A stretch of 64,000 bases of DNA, taken from positions 88,229,359-88,293,358 of the forward strand of contig NC_086026.1 of the NCBI RefSeq assembly GCF_036323735.1, written 5' to 3'. Made by a program: the position numbers and the translations under genes. This DNA is from Rattus norvegicus. Its lineage: Eukaryota; Chordata; Mammalia; Rodentia; Muridae. Positions 1 through 12,488 of the stretch are shown here, piece by piece (the first letter of the stretch is position 1; every line of letters starts with the position of its first letter). Below the pieces are notes generated by a model. It made no database searches and had not been told where the DNA came from. It worked only from the letters and a program-made list of their open reading frames with translations.

Positions 1-328
1 CACTGTTCTTCTAGAGGACAGGAGTTCAGTTCCCTGCTCTAAAGGATCCAACACCTCTGGCCTCCCAGGGCACCTTCATTCATTGGCCACAATGCAGATA
101 ATATAACACGCCTACATATAATTAAATATAATAAAATAAAGGCTGGAAAGATGGCTCAGCACTTAACTGGTCTTCCTGAACATATGAATTCAGTTCCCAA
201 CTTCTAGGGAATGTGATCCTTCTGGCCTCCAAGGGGAACTCACTCAAACACAGACAGACAGACATACACACACAGAAAGAGAGACAGAGATAGAGACAGA
301 AACAGATAGAGACAGACAGACACAGATA

Positions 329-366
<38 letters not shown>
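329..366 (+). repeat. (CA)n
   Basis: CA run preceded by a CAGA/GACA-rich stretch from 245, at the end of a B3-like SINE (about 140-260). Confidence 0.95.
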
Positions 367-367
<1 letters not shown>

Positions 368-2039
368 TTAAAATAATAAAAATAAATCTTCAGCCAGGCA
401 TTATGGCGTACACCTTTAGTGCCAGAACCCAGGAGGTGAAGGCAGGAGGATCTCTATGAGTTCAAGGGCAGTCCCGTCTACACAGAGAGTTGTAAGACAG
501 CCAGGACTACATAGAGACTCTTTTTAAGAAATAAAGACTAGGCATCGGAGAGATGGCTCGGTGGTTAAGTGCAGCTCTGGCAATGAACCCACGCTCCATT
601 CCCAGAGCCCAGGTTGGTGTCTCGCCAACCTTCTGTAACCCAGTTCTAGTGGATCTATCTAGTCGCTTCTTCTGATTTTCCTGGGCATCAAGCATAGATG
701 TGGTGCACAAACAGACATGGAGGCAAAATACATATAAAATAAAATGAATGAGTCTAATTTTTATGATATGTGGACCTACTGCAAACTGTCTTACAGAGGG
801 GTATGTTGGTGTATATCCAGCATCATGTTACATGTCTTTAGGAAGCTACAGATATTTCCACGGCTTATAAAAAGTGCATTTCCTAATTGAAATATGCCTT
901 AAACTTTTGCCTGTGGTTTTAAAAAAATGCAATATTCTAATCAAACATTCTAAACATAACTAAAGGGACAGGATGGATCAAAAATTACTCCTGTAACAAA
1001 AACGTTTAGCTATCTATTCGCCATCGCCCTTGTTATTTTTCCGCTGGTGAAATGAACCGATTCAAACCAGATTAGAATATATTAAAGACAGGTTCATTGG
1101 AAAACTGCTCTGGAGCAGGCAAGTTCACTGGCCCCAAGGAAGGAGGTCAAGGAAGTCGACATGGGGAGGGGGAGGGAAGGGAGAAAGAGAGAAAGGGCGG
1201 GCACACAGAGAAAGAAGAGGAAAAAGAGGAGGTGGGGAGAGGAAGAGAGCGATTATATAGGGAGGAGCCTCTGGAGGAAAGGGCGGCTCAGCCCCTAGGC
1301 TGTAAAGTTCAGGATTGGGGACAGGGTATGCCAGGTGGGGACTGAGGGATGCTGGGAGAACCTGGAGGCCTGGTCTGCTCTGTTGTTATTTGATAGTGGG
1401 GGATTGACCCTAGGCCCTTGCATGGGCCAAGCCAATATTCTATCTGAATTCTAACACAGTTAAAAAAATACTTTTATTTCCTTTAATTTTAAGGAAGTTT
1501 CACATAACCTAGATTGGCCTTATTTTCCTAAATGTTGGGATTACAGGCATGGGTTTCGATGCCTGCTCTGCTTTATTTTTTGAGACAGGGTCTTGCCAAA
1601 TTGCCCAAGCAGGCATTGAACTGAGATAATCAGCATCCTGGCTAGCTGGGATTGCAAGTCTGTGCCACCAAGCACAGCTCGCATTATAACTACTCCTAGA
1701 AAGAAAAGAAGGAATGTTCAATTATTCAATTTCTCTTCCCAAAGCTAGCCTAGAATATAGGTCCGTTCTCAGTTATTTCAGGATGAGAGCACACTCTTTA
1801 TAAATGCCATTTGGAGGATGCTTTCTAAGATATCAACCGAAAAAGAGAAAAATCACAACAGACTCCTCGGTTTGCAAGTAGCCCTACAGGGTGTTCGTGA
1901 AGTTAGATAAAGGCTGGGACTTTCCACGAAGGGAAATCTCCAGTCTTGCGTTTAAGCATAGACAGCTTTTAGCCGATGGGAGTCAATTTTTTTCTGGTAG
2001 ACACTGGCCACAGCTTGTACTCCAGGCAGGACGCCACTT

Positions 2040-2110
2040 CCTCTTGGGGGGAGGGGGAGAGGGAGAGCGTCCCCTCCCCCCGCCCACCGCCGGAGTCTCC
2101 AAGTCGCTAG
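2040..2110. other. G-rich/C-rich inverted repeat
   Basis: GGGGGGAGGGG (2046-2056) and CCCCTCCCCCC (2071-2081) are perfect 11-bp arms around a 14-base loop. The G strand has G-runs that could form a quadruplex. Confidence 0.8.
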
Positions 2111-2407
2111 TGCACCTGCTGGCCGCTTACCCCACCGAGAAGAGCCACGTCTGTTCTCCCAAGAATAGGGTGGCTCAGACCCGCCTTCACAGTGAGGTCA
2201 CCTTCCTGTGTCCTCAGTCTGCAGAAGAGACTGGAGGATGTAAGGGTTCAAGTGCTTCACTTCTAAAAGACTGAAGTTAATAGCAGTATTTATTAAAAGT
2301 ATCTTTTGCCCGAACGCCCGTTTGAGTGCAACCCTAACTTATTTGAGATTATAAGAGTGGAGCATCAAAGCGACATTTTTAAGGGTATTTAAAAGTAGAT
2401 TAGCCGG

Positions 2408-2543
2408 ACTGGAGAGATGGTTCAGTGGTTAAGAGCACTAGGTCCTGAGTTCAAATCCCAGCAACCACATGGTGGCTCACAACCATCTGTAATGAGATCT
2501 GATGTCTTCTTCTGGTGTGTCTGAAGATGGCTACAGTGTACTC

Positions 2544-2593
<50 letters not shown>

Positions 2594-2594
2594 G
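2408..2594 (+). mobile_element. B2 SINE ending in (CA)n(TA)n
   Basis: Plus-strand B2 body (GGACTGGAGAGATGGTTCAG...) whose tail has become a CA/TA microsatellite from about 2546. Confidence 0.88.
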
Positions 2595-2651
2595 TTTTTT
2601 TTAAAGTAGGATTAGCCAAAGGTTACACAGTGTGACCCTAAATAAAAACAA

Positions 2652-2661
2652 AACACACACA

Positions 2662-2713
<52 letters not shown>
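2652..2713 (+). repeat. (CA)n
   Basis: About 30 CA units. Confidence 0.95.
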
Positions 2714-2715
<2 letters not shown>

Positions 2716-2865
2716 AGAAAGGAGACCAATCCAACCCAGTGTGGGCAGCAGAGGTAGCCCTAAGCGGGGGTAAGGACCCATAGCCTCAGGCTCACAGGGA
2801 TAGCAAAGCCTTCCTGGGGGACCCTGAGTGCAAGCGTTGACTGTGTCTTAAAAAAAAAAAATGTT

Positions 2866-2963
2866 GGGGTTGGGGATTTAGCTCAGTGGTAGAGAGCTTG
2901 CCTAGCAAGCACAAGGCCCTGAGTTCAGTCCCCAGCTCCGAAAAAAAAGAAAAAGAAAAAAAA
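2866..2963 (+). mobile_element. ID SINE
   Basis: tRNA-Ala-like ID body with A box TAGCTCAGTGGT and B box region, A-rich tail. Slightly diverged (AGAGAGCTT). Confidence 0.93.
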
Positions 2964-2989
2964 ATGTCTATCACAGCTTTCTCCCCACC

Positions 2990-3290
2990 CTCGTCTGCAG
3001 ACTGTTCCCCTAGAGACCTCTCTAACTCAGATTAGCGACACCTGTCTCTTTGGTCCAGCTGTATACCATAAACTCCGCCCATTTGCTTGTCTGCATATAA
3101 TGTTCTGCCTCCAGGTTCAGTTGTAAGCAATAGCTCCAACTCCCTGTTCAACTCTATAATAAACACATGGAGCTTCCTGGTTACAGCAGCTGCTCCACCA
3201 GAGAGCCCAGACCACCAGTCCCCGGCTCTCTGACTGTGTTTATCTTTTCTCTGGGTCTTTCCCCTGGTATGACGGGTGCACCACAACAGT
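2990..3290 (+). mobile_element. ERV LTR-like segment
   Basis: A segment with a TATAAT-like box, an AATAAA at about 3161, a short downstream R/U5-like part and a CACAACA end. This is the layout of a solo rodent ERV LTR in plus orientation. No viral coding region is present. The family is not assigned and the left end is uncertain. Confidence 0.55.
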
Positions 3291-4084
3291 TCATATGTAA
3301 GCACATGCATTTTTCCTGAGTTTTACCTTTCGTCATTGTTGCTGTTGCTACACAAAATAGTAAAATACAATATATCGCTATGCTGTTTTCATTTAATACC
3401 GTTTGCCAATCTTTTGCAGGGATAGCATTAGGGTACATCAAAGAAGAATTAGCATTCAACCAGAAAAGGTTCTGGGGACTGAGATCAGGGATCCAGTCCC
3501 CCTGCTCCTCTGTTCACAAGCCTGGTGATGACTGGCAGCTGTCGATCTTTGGAGCACATGACAAAGCAGAAGACTCCTTACTCCTCCAAAGCATCTACCT
3601 CAGAGCTCTAATATGTCACGACAGAACCTGACACTGGGCGCTTGCCTAGCAAGTGAAGACGTGTACCTGCGGCTTTCTTAGAAACGTCTGCTCTCAGCTT
3701 ACATGTTTTGTGACATCGATTTGAGTCAGTCCAGAAAAACTCATTGGTATCTTGTTGACTATAAATACTTTAAAAGGATTGGTAATACAAAAACATGGTA
3801 AATAATTGTCAGAGGTTGTACAGTGAACTCTCACTTTTGTTTTTAAAAACAGGGATAGGTTCTTACTATTGAAGCTGGGCTGGCCTCAGACTCACAGAGA
3901 TCTCTCTGCCTCTGCTTCCTCAACGCTGGAGTTAAAAGTGTGCATCACACCATGGCTGGATTCTTACATTGGCTTTTTGCAGTTGAAGGAAAGTCTGGCA
4001 GAAGAGCAAGGCGGCCAGCAAGTACGGGTTCTGCTATCAACCTGAGTTCCCTCCCTTCCACACGGTGGAAGGAGAGAACTGATT

Positions 4085-4185
4085 CTTTTTTTTTTTTTGG
4101 TTCTTTTTTTCGGAGCTGGGGACCGAACCCAGGGCCTTGCGCTTCCTAGGTAAGCGCTCTACCACTGAGCTAAATCCCCAGCCCC
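4085..4185 (-). mobile_element. ID SINE with target duplication
   Basis: Minus-strand ID with T-run at left. Perfect flanks GAGAGAACTGATTCT at 4072-4086 and 4186-4200. Confidence 0.95.
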
Positions 4186-4282
4186 GAGAGAACTGATTCT
4201 TACACGGTTCCTCTGACCTCCATATATAGGCTGTGGCACTTTCATGCCATACAAAATAAATAGATTAAAAAACATTTTTTTA

Positions 4283-4478
4283 GGCCTGGAGAGATGGCTC
4301 AGTGGTTAAGAACACTGACTACTCTTCCAGAGGCCTGAGTTCAAATCCTAGCAACCACATAGTGGCTCACAACCATCTGTAATGGGATCTGATGCTCTCT
4401 TCTGGTGTGTCTGATGACAGAGACAGTGTACTTATATAATAAATCTTTAAAAAAAATTTTTTTAAAAAGAAAAGTCAG
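4283..4478 (+). mobile_element. B2 SINE
   Basis: Plus-strand B2 with an A-rich tail, followed directly by an ID. Confidence 0.88.
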
Positions 4479-4578
4479 GGGGTTGGGGATTTAGCTCAGT
4501 GGTAGAGCGCTTGCCTAGGAAGTGCAAGGCCCTGGGTTCGGTCCCCAGCTCCAAAAAAAAAAAAAAAAAAGAAAGAAA
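4479..4578 (+). mobile_element. ID SINE
   Basis: Plus-strand ID, flanked by AAGAAAAGTCAG on both sides. It lies just after the tail of the B2 at 4283. Confidence 0.93.
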
Positions 4579-5037
4579 AAAGAAAAGTCAGAGGCTGGGG
4601 ATATCGCTCAGGCTGCATGATGCTTGCCTATGTATATTAAGTCCTGGGTCTGATCCTCAGTACTAAGTAAACCAGGCAAGGAGCTCTTTCAGAACAGAAC
4701 AAACAAAACAAAACAAGATCTCTCTGAATTTTTTGGCCAGCCTGGTCTACAGAATTCCAGGACATCCAGGGCTTCACAGAGAAACCTTATTTTGAAAAAC
4801 CAAGAGAGAGACAGAGACAGAGACAGAGACAGAGACACAGAGAGATCTGACTGGGTGTGACAGTAAGCACCTGTATTTCCCACTCCAGTGTTAAGAGGTG
4901 GGAGTAGCCACAACACTTTGGAGAAGAAGTAGGCTACATAGCAAGATTCTGTGTGTGAGAGGGAAAGAAGAAATATTTCCCTTATCAGCTTGTGGAGAGG
5001 ATTAAAGGAGACAACCAATAGAAAATTCCTAGCTTAG

Positions 5038-5255
5038 GCTGGTGAGTTGATCAGTGATTAAGAGCAATGGCTGCTCTTCCAGAGGACCCAAGTTCGATTC
5101 CCAGCACCCTCATGGAACCTTGCAACCATCTAAACTCCAGTTCTTAGGGTTCTACTCTCTTCTACCCTCTATGGGCACTTTACACACATGATACACAGAT
5201 ATACATATGGGAGAAGGCCCATGCATGTCAAGTAAAAATAAGTATTGGGGGAAAA
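5038..5255 (+). mobile_element. B3-like SINE
   Basis: Diverged B2/B3 (GGCTGGTGAGTTGATCAG...). Confidence 0.75.
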
Positions 5256-5614
5256 AAGAAAAACTCTCATCTCAGTGTCTGACAAGTGCTTAACAAGTAA
5301 TTTGCTTCTTTTAGGATTCGACCTAGAACCCAAGGCCTTCTGCATTCAAAGCCCATCCTATACCCCATAGTAATGCTGGACTCCAGCCCTGGTAAAACAT
5401 TGGCATGCTCTCTCTATGTTCCTGCCTCTCCGTATTGACCCACACTAGGGAGCACTGGTATGCAACTTGCTATGTTGCTCAGGCAGGCCTCGAACCTTGA
5501 ACCTAAATGCTAAAATCACAAATACACAGCAGCATGCCCACAGGGCCTCAAGCATGCAAGGCAAGGTGAGCCATCTCCCAGTAAGCCACACCTCAGCCTT
5601 AACAGTTTAATTCT

Positions 5615-5960
5615 TAGTCTGCTCAGGCCACTCTAACAGAAATACCTGGGGTTCAGTGATTTATAAATGGTCCTCTTTTCTCTCGGAATGAATAATATTG
5701 AAGTATATATATTCTTTGACATTTTGTCCAAATGGCTGTAGAAAGCTGCTTAACAGACAAGACCCTTCTTCACCAGGGTAGACTCCTAAAGAGTTAATCA
5801 CTTCCCAAATGCCGCCACCTTTTAATAATATCACATGGTTATTAGGCTTTGATATTGATATTTGATATTTGTAATCATAATTTCCTGACTTAACTTCAGT
5901 GAAATCGACCTTCCAATATCATCTGGGGTTGGGCATTGACATCCAAACCATAACATATGC
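5615..5960. mobile_element. Old mammalian MaLR (MST/MLT-like) LTR remnant
   Basis: Contains the typical pieces: TCTGCTCAGGCCACTCTAAC, a TTTATAAA stretch, CACTTCCCAAATGCC and CATCCAAACCATA. Heavily diverged, so it predates the rodent SINEs around it. Confidence 0.55.
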
Positions 5961-7096
5961 CATGTTCTAAAAATTGCCAAGTTTACCTGGGCTGGGTGGT
6001 GTGGTAATCCATGCCTTTAATAGCAGCACTCAGGAGGCAGAGGCAGGTGAATTCGGAGTTCGAGGCCAGCCTGGTCTATAGATGGAGTTCCAGGACAGAT
6101 TTGCAAAGTCAGATTTTAAGTAAAGCTTACTTGTTTTGAGGCAGGGTCCATCTATGTAGCCCTAGGCTGTCCTGGAACTCACTTTGTAGACCAAGCTAAC
6201 CTCCAACTAGAGATCCACCAGCCTCTGCCTCTGCTGGGACTAAAAGTGTGTGCAACCATGGCCAGCCTCAAGGTTTTTGTTGTTTGCTTCTTGAGATAGG
6301 GTTTCTCTGTGTAGCCTTGGTTGTCCTGAAACTCTGTAGGCCAGGCTGGCTTCAGAGCGGCCTACCTCTGCCTCCCAAGTGCTGGAATCGAAGGTATGTG
6401 CTGCTACCCCACCCAGCAATTACTTTTTTTTTTTTAAGCAACATAGTTGCTTTTAAGAACCCTTAATCCTAAAGTCTTGTCATGTGGTTGTACTCTCCGT
6501 GATTAAATGTCCTTTATCTTTTTCTTTTCAAGTATGGTTTCTTTTTAATTGTTGAATTTTTTCAAGTGCCATCTGCTTCCCTCTATCAATTAGCAAGCTA
6601 TTTCTGCTGCCAAAGGAACTATCCAGGCTTGGATTAAAAAAAAACCCCAAATCTTGCATATGTCACACAATCGTCCATGTAAAGGGAAAATCAGGTCTCA
6701 GCTGGCTACCTACCATGGTTAAGTTCTTAAAGCATTTTATTCTAATAACAGACTCTCAAGAACCAGGGAGCCTGGTGGCAAACACCTTTAATCCCTGTTA
6801 ATAGAAAGGCAGAGGCAAGTGGATCTCTGTGGGTTCGATGAGTACCAGGAAAGCCAGGGTGGCATAAAGTGCCCCTGTCTCAAACACCAACAAAGAATCT
6901 GGAGGCCATCACAGGCATAAAGATCGCTGACTAGGAGTTTTATATGAGGTCCAAAGTCATAACTAAAACCTAGTCCTTAAAGAAAGTCTTGATATTTAAA
7001 CCCCAGTACTGAAAATACAGAGAAGTCAAAGTGGATATTGGTGAGAAGAAAAGCATCAAAGATAATTTTAGTTCAGTTAAAAAGAGATTTCCAAGG

Positions 7097-7292
7097 GCTG
7101 GAGAGATGGCTCAGCGGTTAAGAGCACTGACTGCTCTTCCAGAGGTCCTGAGTTCAATTCCCAGCAACCACATGGTGGCTCACACCCATCTGTAATGGGA
7201 GCTGATGCCCTCTTCTGGTGTGTCTGAAGATAGCTACTACAATGTATTCACATATATAAAATAAATAATTCTAAAAAAAAAAAAAAAAAAGA
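7097..7292 (+). mobile_element. B2 SINE
   Basis: Plus-strand B2, little diverged. GAGATTTCCAAG-type flanks on both sides indicate a recent insertion. Confidence 0.9.
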
Positions 7293-7407
7293 GAGAGATT
7301 TCCAAGAAGTATGCGTAATTTATTGAAATGACATTGCAAACAAATGATTCGGCATGATCCTGGTTATCGGAGATCTGCTTTCTGTTAAATGATTTGAAAA
7401 TAGGAAC

Positions 7408-7645
7408 AGGACTGGAGAGACGACTCAGCACTTAAGAGGGCTCTGCTTGCTCTTCTAGAGGGCCCAGGTTCGATTCTCAGCACCCACAGGCAGTTCACAA
7501 CCTCCTGGAGCTCCAATTCCAGGTTTCTCTTCTGGCTTCCGCGGTCACCAGGCATGCATGTTGTGCACAGACATGCATGCAGGCAAAACACTCATACACA
7601 CAAAACAACAAACAGACGAATAAATAAGCAAATGTTTTTTTTAAA
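7408..7645 (+). mobile_element. B3-like SINE
   Basis: Diverged plus-strand B2/B3 with a long A-rich end. Confidence 0.78.
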
Positions 7646-8113
7646 GACCTACTGCTAAGCTGCATGTGGTGACACACACCCACTACACTCCTAGAACTAA
7701 AATGCAGAAGGTTTACATTGCAATTTAAGCAAATGTGGGGTACAACAACAAAACCTGGTCGGGCACGATGGTGCATCCATTTAATCCCAGTACTCAAAAA
7801 CCAGGAGCAGACAGATCTTTGTGAACCTGAGGCCAGCCTGGTCCGCTGGTCTACTCCGTAGTGAGCTCCAGGCGAGCAAAGGCTGCAGGGTGAGGGTCTG
7901 TCTAAAACACAACGTACAAAAATAGAAAGTAAGTAAATAAATAAAAATAAGCAATCAAAACCCAAACAGCAGCCAGGCAGAGATGGGTCAGCAGGTTGAG
8001 GCACTTGTCAAGATCCACAATCTGAGTTTTATCCCAGGATGTACATGGTCGGAGAGAACTGATTTCCTCAAGTGATCCAGTCATCCTCTGATTTCTGCAC
8101 ATACGTTGTGTGC

Positions 8114-8117
<4 letters not shown>

Positions 8118-8158
<41 letters not shown>
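8118..8158 (+). repeat. (TG)n
   Basis: About 20 TG units. Confidence 0.95.
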
Positions 8159-8159
<1 letters not shown>

Positions 8160-8221
8160 TGTTTGTGCATGTGTTGGCTTGGTTGGTTTTCATTCTTTCT
8201 GTTTTTTTCCCCACTGAACAC

Positions 8222-9112
8222 AAGCTAGAGTCTTCTGGAAAAAGGAAACCTCAACTGAGAGACTGTCTTCATCAGATTAGATTGACTGTAAGTCTTTGGG
8301 GCATTTTCTTGGTTAATAATAGATGTGGGAGGGCCCAGCTCTCTGTGGTAGCGCCAACTTGGGGCAGGTGGTGTCAGGTGGTGCAAAAACAAAACAAACA
8401 AAACCTGAACTGAGTAAGGCCACAGGAACAAGCCAGTCAGTGGTGCTCATCATTGCCTCTGCCTCAGTTTACCCTAACCTCCCTCAGTGATGGCGCTGTG
8501 AAGGACCCTAGTTCTTACTGAAGCAGAAGAGCTATTAGGGGCCTTGGCCTGGTAGAAAGTAGGTAGCTTTGGAGGCTAAGGGCTTTAGCTGGCTTTACAC
8601 CCACCGCCTCAGGTCAAGGCTAGGCCAAGTTCCATTCTCCACACACAGTTCTCCGGAGGAGCAGGGACATTATTGAAAATCCGAAGAATGTACTGACATA
8701 GTCACCTGGCCCTCTGGTACCAGATAGAGTTTGAATGCGTGTCATATGCTTGCTAGCCAATAGATTTAAAGGTCAAAATGCTTAGCCAATAAGTTTAAAC
8801 GGTAACCTTGCTGATGCAACCTGTACCCCTAAAATTATAAAAACTGCTTGTTTATGGCCATTCGGGGTCGCCTTCTTGTCACTCACTATGAGGGGCTGGT
8901 TGAAGGTCGACCGGTCGGGCCAGAAAAAAAAAAAAAAAAACTTTTGCGTTTGCATCGAACTGCCTCACTTGGGGGTGGGGGTGGGTCTCCTGGTAGTTAA
9001 GGCTCATTTCGAGCCTTACAGATGTGTAGAGTCAAATATACTATTTCCTCTTCAAGTTGCTTTTGATCATGGTTTTTATCACAGCAATTGAAAGCAAACT
9101 TGGACAGTTTGA
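8222..9112 (+). mobile_element. MaLR-like LTR interrupted by a younger LTR
   Basis: Outer element: 8222 to about 8510 and about 9021-9112, the plus-sense version of the repeat seen at 59521. Inner LTR, about 8511-9020: two CCAAT boxes (GCCAATAGA, GCCAATAAG), a TATA-like TTATAAAAAC at about 8835, a long A run replacing the poly(A) signal area at 8922-8940, and an end at CCTTACA. No retroviral genes are present. Confidence 0.6.
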
Positions 9113-9483
9113 AATTTTTTTTCCTCTAAATTATTGTGAAGTGCTGGTTCTCCTGGTCATTCATTGGCAGGAGAAGAAAGGTGAAAGCTGGCCTGTTCTT
9201 AAATTCTTTGACCTAAGTAGCATGCATATCATGGAGAAACAATGGTTGTGCACTTGCCAGGCCAAGCAGTGTTTCCCTATCAGTGAAATTCACACAATTG
9301 TTGGAGACCTTCCTAGACACATCATAGCTACCCACCAGACAAAACAAGCAAACAAAGGAGCTGGCAAACCCCTGTGGGTGGGTGAGAGGGAGGTAGACCC
9401 ACTATGTGCAGGGCACAGGGAACCAGTAGAGGACTCAGAAGAAACTTGGAGCAAGAACTCAAAGAATTATGTCTTAGACCGCT

Positions 9484-9484
<1 letters not shown>

Positions 9485-9526
<42 letters not shown>
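9485..9526 (+). repeat. (AC)n
   Basis: About 21 AC units. Confidence 0.95.
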
Positions 9527-9535
<9 letters not shown>

Positions 9536-10092
9536 GATACAGGTTTTCCATCTACTGTAAATCTTTCACAAGTGGAGATGATGAAATCATAGTGTCCCTT
9601 ACATGCCTTCAAAAAGATGCTGGGACTGTCAATCTGTGGTGAGCAGCTGGGACTCACACCGGTGCAGGGAATGTAAAAAGGAACAAGCTCTCAAGCAAAC
9701 AATTTTTCTTTAAAAGTTAAATGGGAGCCGGCCACACCTTGAAGTCCAGCACTCGGGGACTCTGGGGCAGAGGCAGCCCATCTCTGAGAGCAAGTTCCAG
9801 GGCTACACAGAAAAGCCCTGTCTCAAAAAACAACAAAACAAAAAAAAGTTAAATGAGAATTAGGTATAGAGGAATAGGCCTCGAATCCCAGCACCTAGGA
9901 GATAAGGCCAGGGGTTCAGGGCAAGCCTGAGTTACATGGTGAGTTTTAGGCCACTCTGGCTTTCATGTGACCCTGTCCCTATCCACGACTCCCGACTCCA
10001 GCACTTAGAAGATGGAGGCAGAAGGATGAGGAATTTAAGGCAGCCTCATCTACACATCAAATTTGTAGCCTGCTTTACCCAACCCAACAAAA

Positions 10093-10126
10093 ACTATATA
10101 TATATATATATATATAAATATTATGA

Positions 10127-10173
<47 letters not shown>
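10093..10173 (+). repeat. (TA)n in two blocks
   Basis: TA runs at about 10095-10117 and 10129-10173, joined by AAATATTATGAGAA. Confidence 0.95.
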
Positions 10174-10177
<4 letters not shown>

Positions 10178-11327
10178 AACATCCGTAAGAGGAGCTGGCA
10201 TTGTACACCTGTGGTCCTGAAAAAGCAAGATCTCCTGGGTAACAGGAGACGGGCTGTTCCAGAGCATTCATGTGACGGTGCGCACCTTTGATCCCCGCCT
10301 TCCGAGAGCAGAAGCAGGTGGCTCCTGCGAGTTCCAGGCCAGTCTGGCTTACATAGTGAGACCCTGTCTCAGAAACAGAAAAGAAAAAAAGCTGAGTAAG
10401 GTGGCACAGGCCTTTCATCTCAGCACTTAGGAGGCAGAGACAGGCAGATCTCTGTGCGTTTGAATTAGCCTGGCCTATGTAGTGTGTTCCACAGGAGCTA
10501 GGACTCCGTAGAGAGACCCTGACTCAAAATAAATAAAATAAATAAAAGGGCTGCATATGTAGCCCAGTAATAGAGTGCTTGTCTATATCTACAAGACCAT
10601 AGGTTTTAGCCCTGACACCAAGATAAACACATACAACATGTAATACAACTGGATGATGGTGCATGCCTTTGATACCAGCACTCAGAGGCAAAGGCAGGAG
10701 GATTTCCAAGTTTGAGGGCAGCCTGGACCACAGAATAAGTTCCAGGACAGCTTGGGCTACTCAGAGAAACCCTGGAAAAACCAAGGTAAACAAATGAAGT
10801 AAAATATATAATACAGCCATCATCCCACTTCCTAGATTTTTGTCTTTGAAGATTTTACTACTTTATTTCCAAAACCTGTCAGAGGGCGTGTAGGAATGAG
10901 GGTAGCAGTGAACTACATCTGCCTCCAAACCTCCACAACGAACTTAATCTAAAATGCTCTGGAGGAGAAAAGAGCCTCTGAAGGAGAGGAGCATGGGTTG
11001 TGAAGTTCTAGATCAGAAGAGAACCTGCTTCTTTGGGAATTTAGTCTTTGGGAACACGGGTCAGGAGGGCGGAAAGCAAAATCCACAAGAGCAGCGGCAG
11101 TACACAGCAGAAACAAACTCCCCCACATCGATCTCTGTCAGGTTTTTGAAACAAGGTCCAGCTCATAACCCAAGTTGTCCTGAACCGTGTTCCTCCTGCC
11201 TCTGCTTTCTGAATACAGAGATTACAGATGTATGCCACCATGCCTGGCATTATCCACCCCTGTCCCCATTGGTTCTTTGTTTCTGGGAGAAGCAGGTTTA
11301 AAACGATGCATTTTGCCATGTATTCTT

Positions 11328-11424
11328 TTTTTTTTTTTTTTTTTTTTTCCGGAGCTGGGGACCGAACCCAGGGCCTTGCGCTTCCTAGGCAAGGGCTTTA
11401 CCACTGAGCTAAATCCCCAACCCC
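11328..11424 (-). mobile_element. ID SINE with target duplication
   Basis: Minus-strand ID. Perfect flanks TTGCCATGTATTCTT at 11313-11327 and 11425-11439. Confidence 0.95.
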
Positions 11425-11512
11425 TTGCCATGTATTCTTGCTTACACTCCAATTCAATTCTGCTCTACAATTGAGAACTCTAGATCAGCCAAGACTACAT
11501 AGTGAGACACTG

Positions 11513-11514
11513 TC

Positions 11515-11554
<40 letters not shown>
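11513..11554 (+). repeat. (GA)n
   Basis: About 20 GA units. Confidence 0.95.
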
Positions 11555-11556
<2 letters not shown>

Positions 11557-12488
11557 ATTAAAAGGAGTTTGACTAATGCTTAGGGTCAATGGTCAAAATG
11601 TCCCCTGAAACCTGGAAAACTGTAAATTTTAGCGATAGAGCATCTGTAAGCTGGGTTTGGTAGTGGATACTTTTGACTCCGGCGCTTAAGAAGCAGAAGT
11701 AGGTGAGTCTTTGTGAGTGGTGTGAACAGAAAGTTCCAGACCAGACCAGCCAGAGATGACCTTGAACCGATCCTCCTACCTCTGCTCCGGTCATTATTCT
11801 GTGGTGGGAATCGAGCCTGGGGCTTCACAAAGGCAAGCCCTCTACCAATGAACTACGCCTCCAGTGCTACTTACTTATGTATTGATGTTTGTATGTGTTG
11901 GGCCTGGGAATCACCACAGAAACCATACACACACCAGTCTCGGTTAAGCAAGGACTATTTGCTGAACTCATAATACTCGATGTCCAGGATCACAAGAAAG
12001 AAAGGCCTAATTGTTTACCAGTATGCCCCCAGGACAGGCTTTTTTTTTTTTTTTTTTTTTTTGGTTCTTCCCCCCTGATTGGTCCCGCGTGAGGTAACGG
12101 GTGGTGGACAGGTGGTGAACAGAGGAACTTCAGAGCATTGAGATAACAGCATGAGCGATTCAGCCATGACTTTCTGGTTTATTAGTAACATTCTTCAGTG
12201 TCAGCTGTGGATAATTATTTCTGGAAAGTGGGGTCTGAGAACCTGAACTTAATTTTACCTTATGAGAAAAATGGAGACTGAATACAAAATGGCTACAACT
12301 GTGTTAAAAGGAGCAGGCCTCAACATATGTATCATTTTTTTAGACTGGGTTTCATGTAGTCCAGATTGATCTCACTATATACCCAAGGAAAACCTTGAAT
12401 TCATGGTCCTTTTACTTTACCTCCCAAGTGCTGGGATTACAGTCAAGTACTACTTGACTCAGGATTTGTTGGTATGTGTGTGTTTAAA

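Larger units (their letters stand above)
1..2400. other. Left edge: SINEs and unassigned sequence
   Basis: B3-like SINE at about 140-260 (+), B1 at about 393-535 (+), B2/B3-like at about 541-745 (+), purine-rich repeat-like stretch at 1090-1340, and a B1-like piece at about 1570-1680 (-). About 750-1080 and 1740-2400 show no repeat I recognise. The 127-aa open frame at 1891-2274 has no recognisable domain. Confidence 0.6.
3300..8100. other. Intergenic, SINE-rich block
   Basis: Beyond elements listed separately: B1 at about 3848-3955 (-), 4736-4803 (+, partial), 5990-6110 (+), 6126-6265 (-), 6270-6420 (-), 6768-6890 (+) and 7758-7918 (+). The 3300-3780 and 6430-6760 stretches hold nothing I recognise. 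Confidence 0.65.

Noticed and set aside
1891..2274. 127-aa open frame in GC-rich sequence
   Set aside because: No recognisable domain, no splice or promoter context. Length is ordinary for GC-rich DNA by chance.
9057..9485. 142-aa plus-strand frame
   Set aside because: It starts in an LTR-type repeat and runs into a CA repeat. No domain is visible.
12053..12110. T-run plus GGTTCTTCCCCCC resembling the start of an ID element
   Set aside because: The ID body is absent, so only the T-run and a few bases match.
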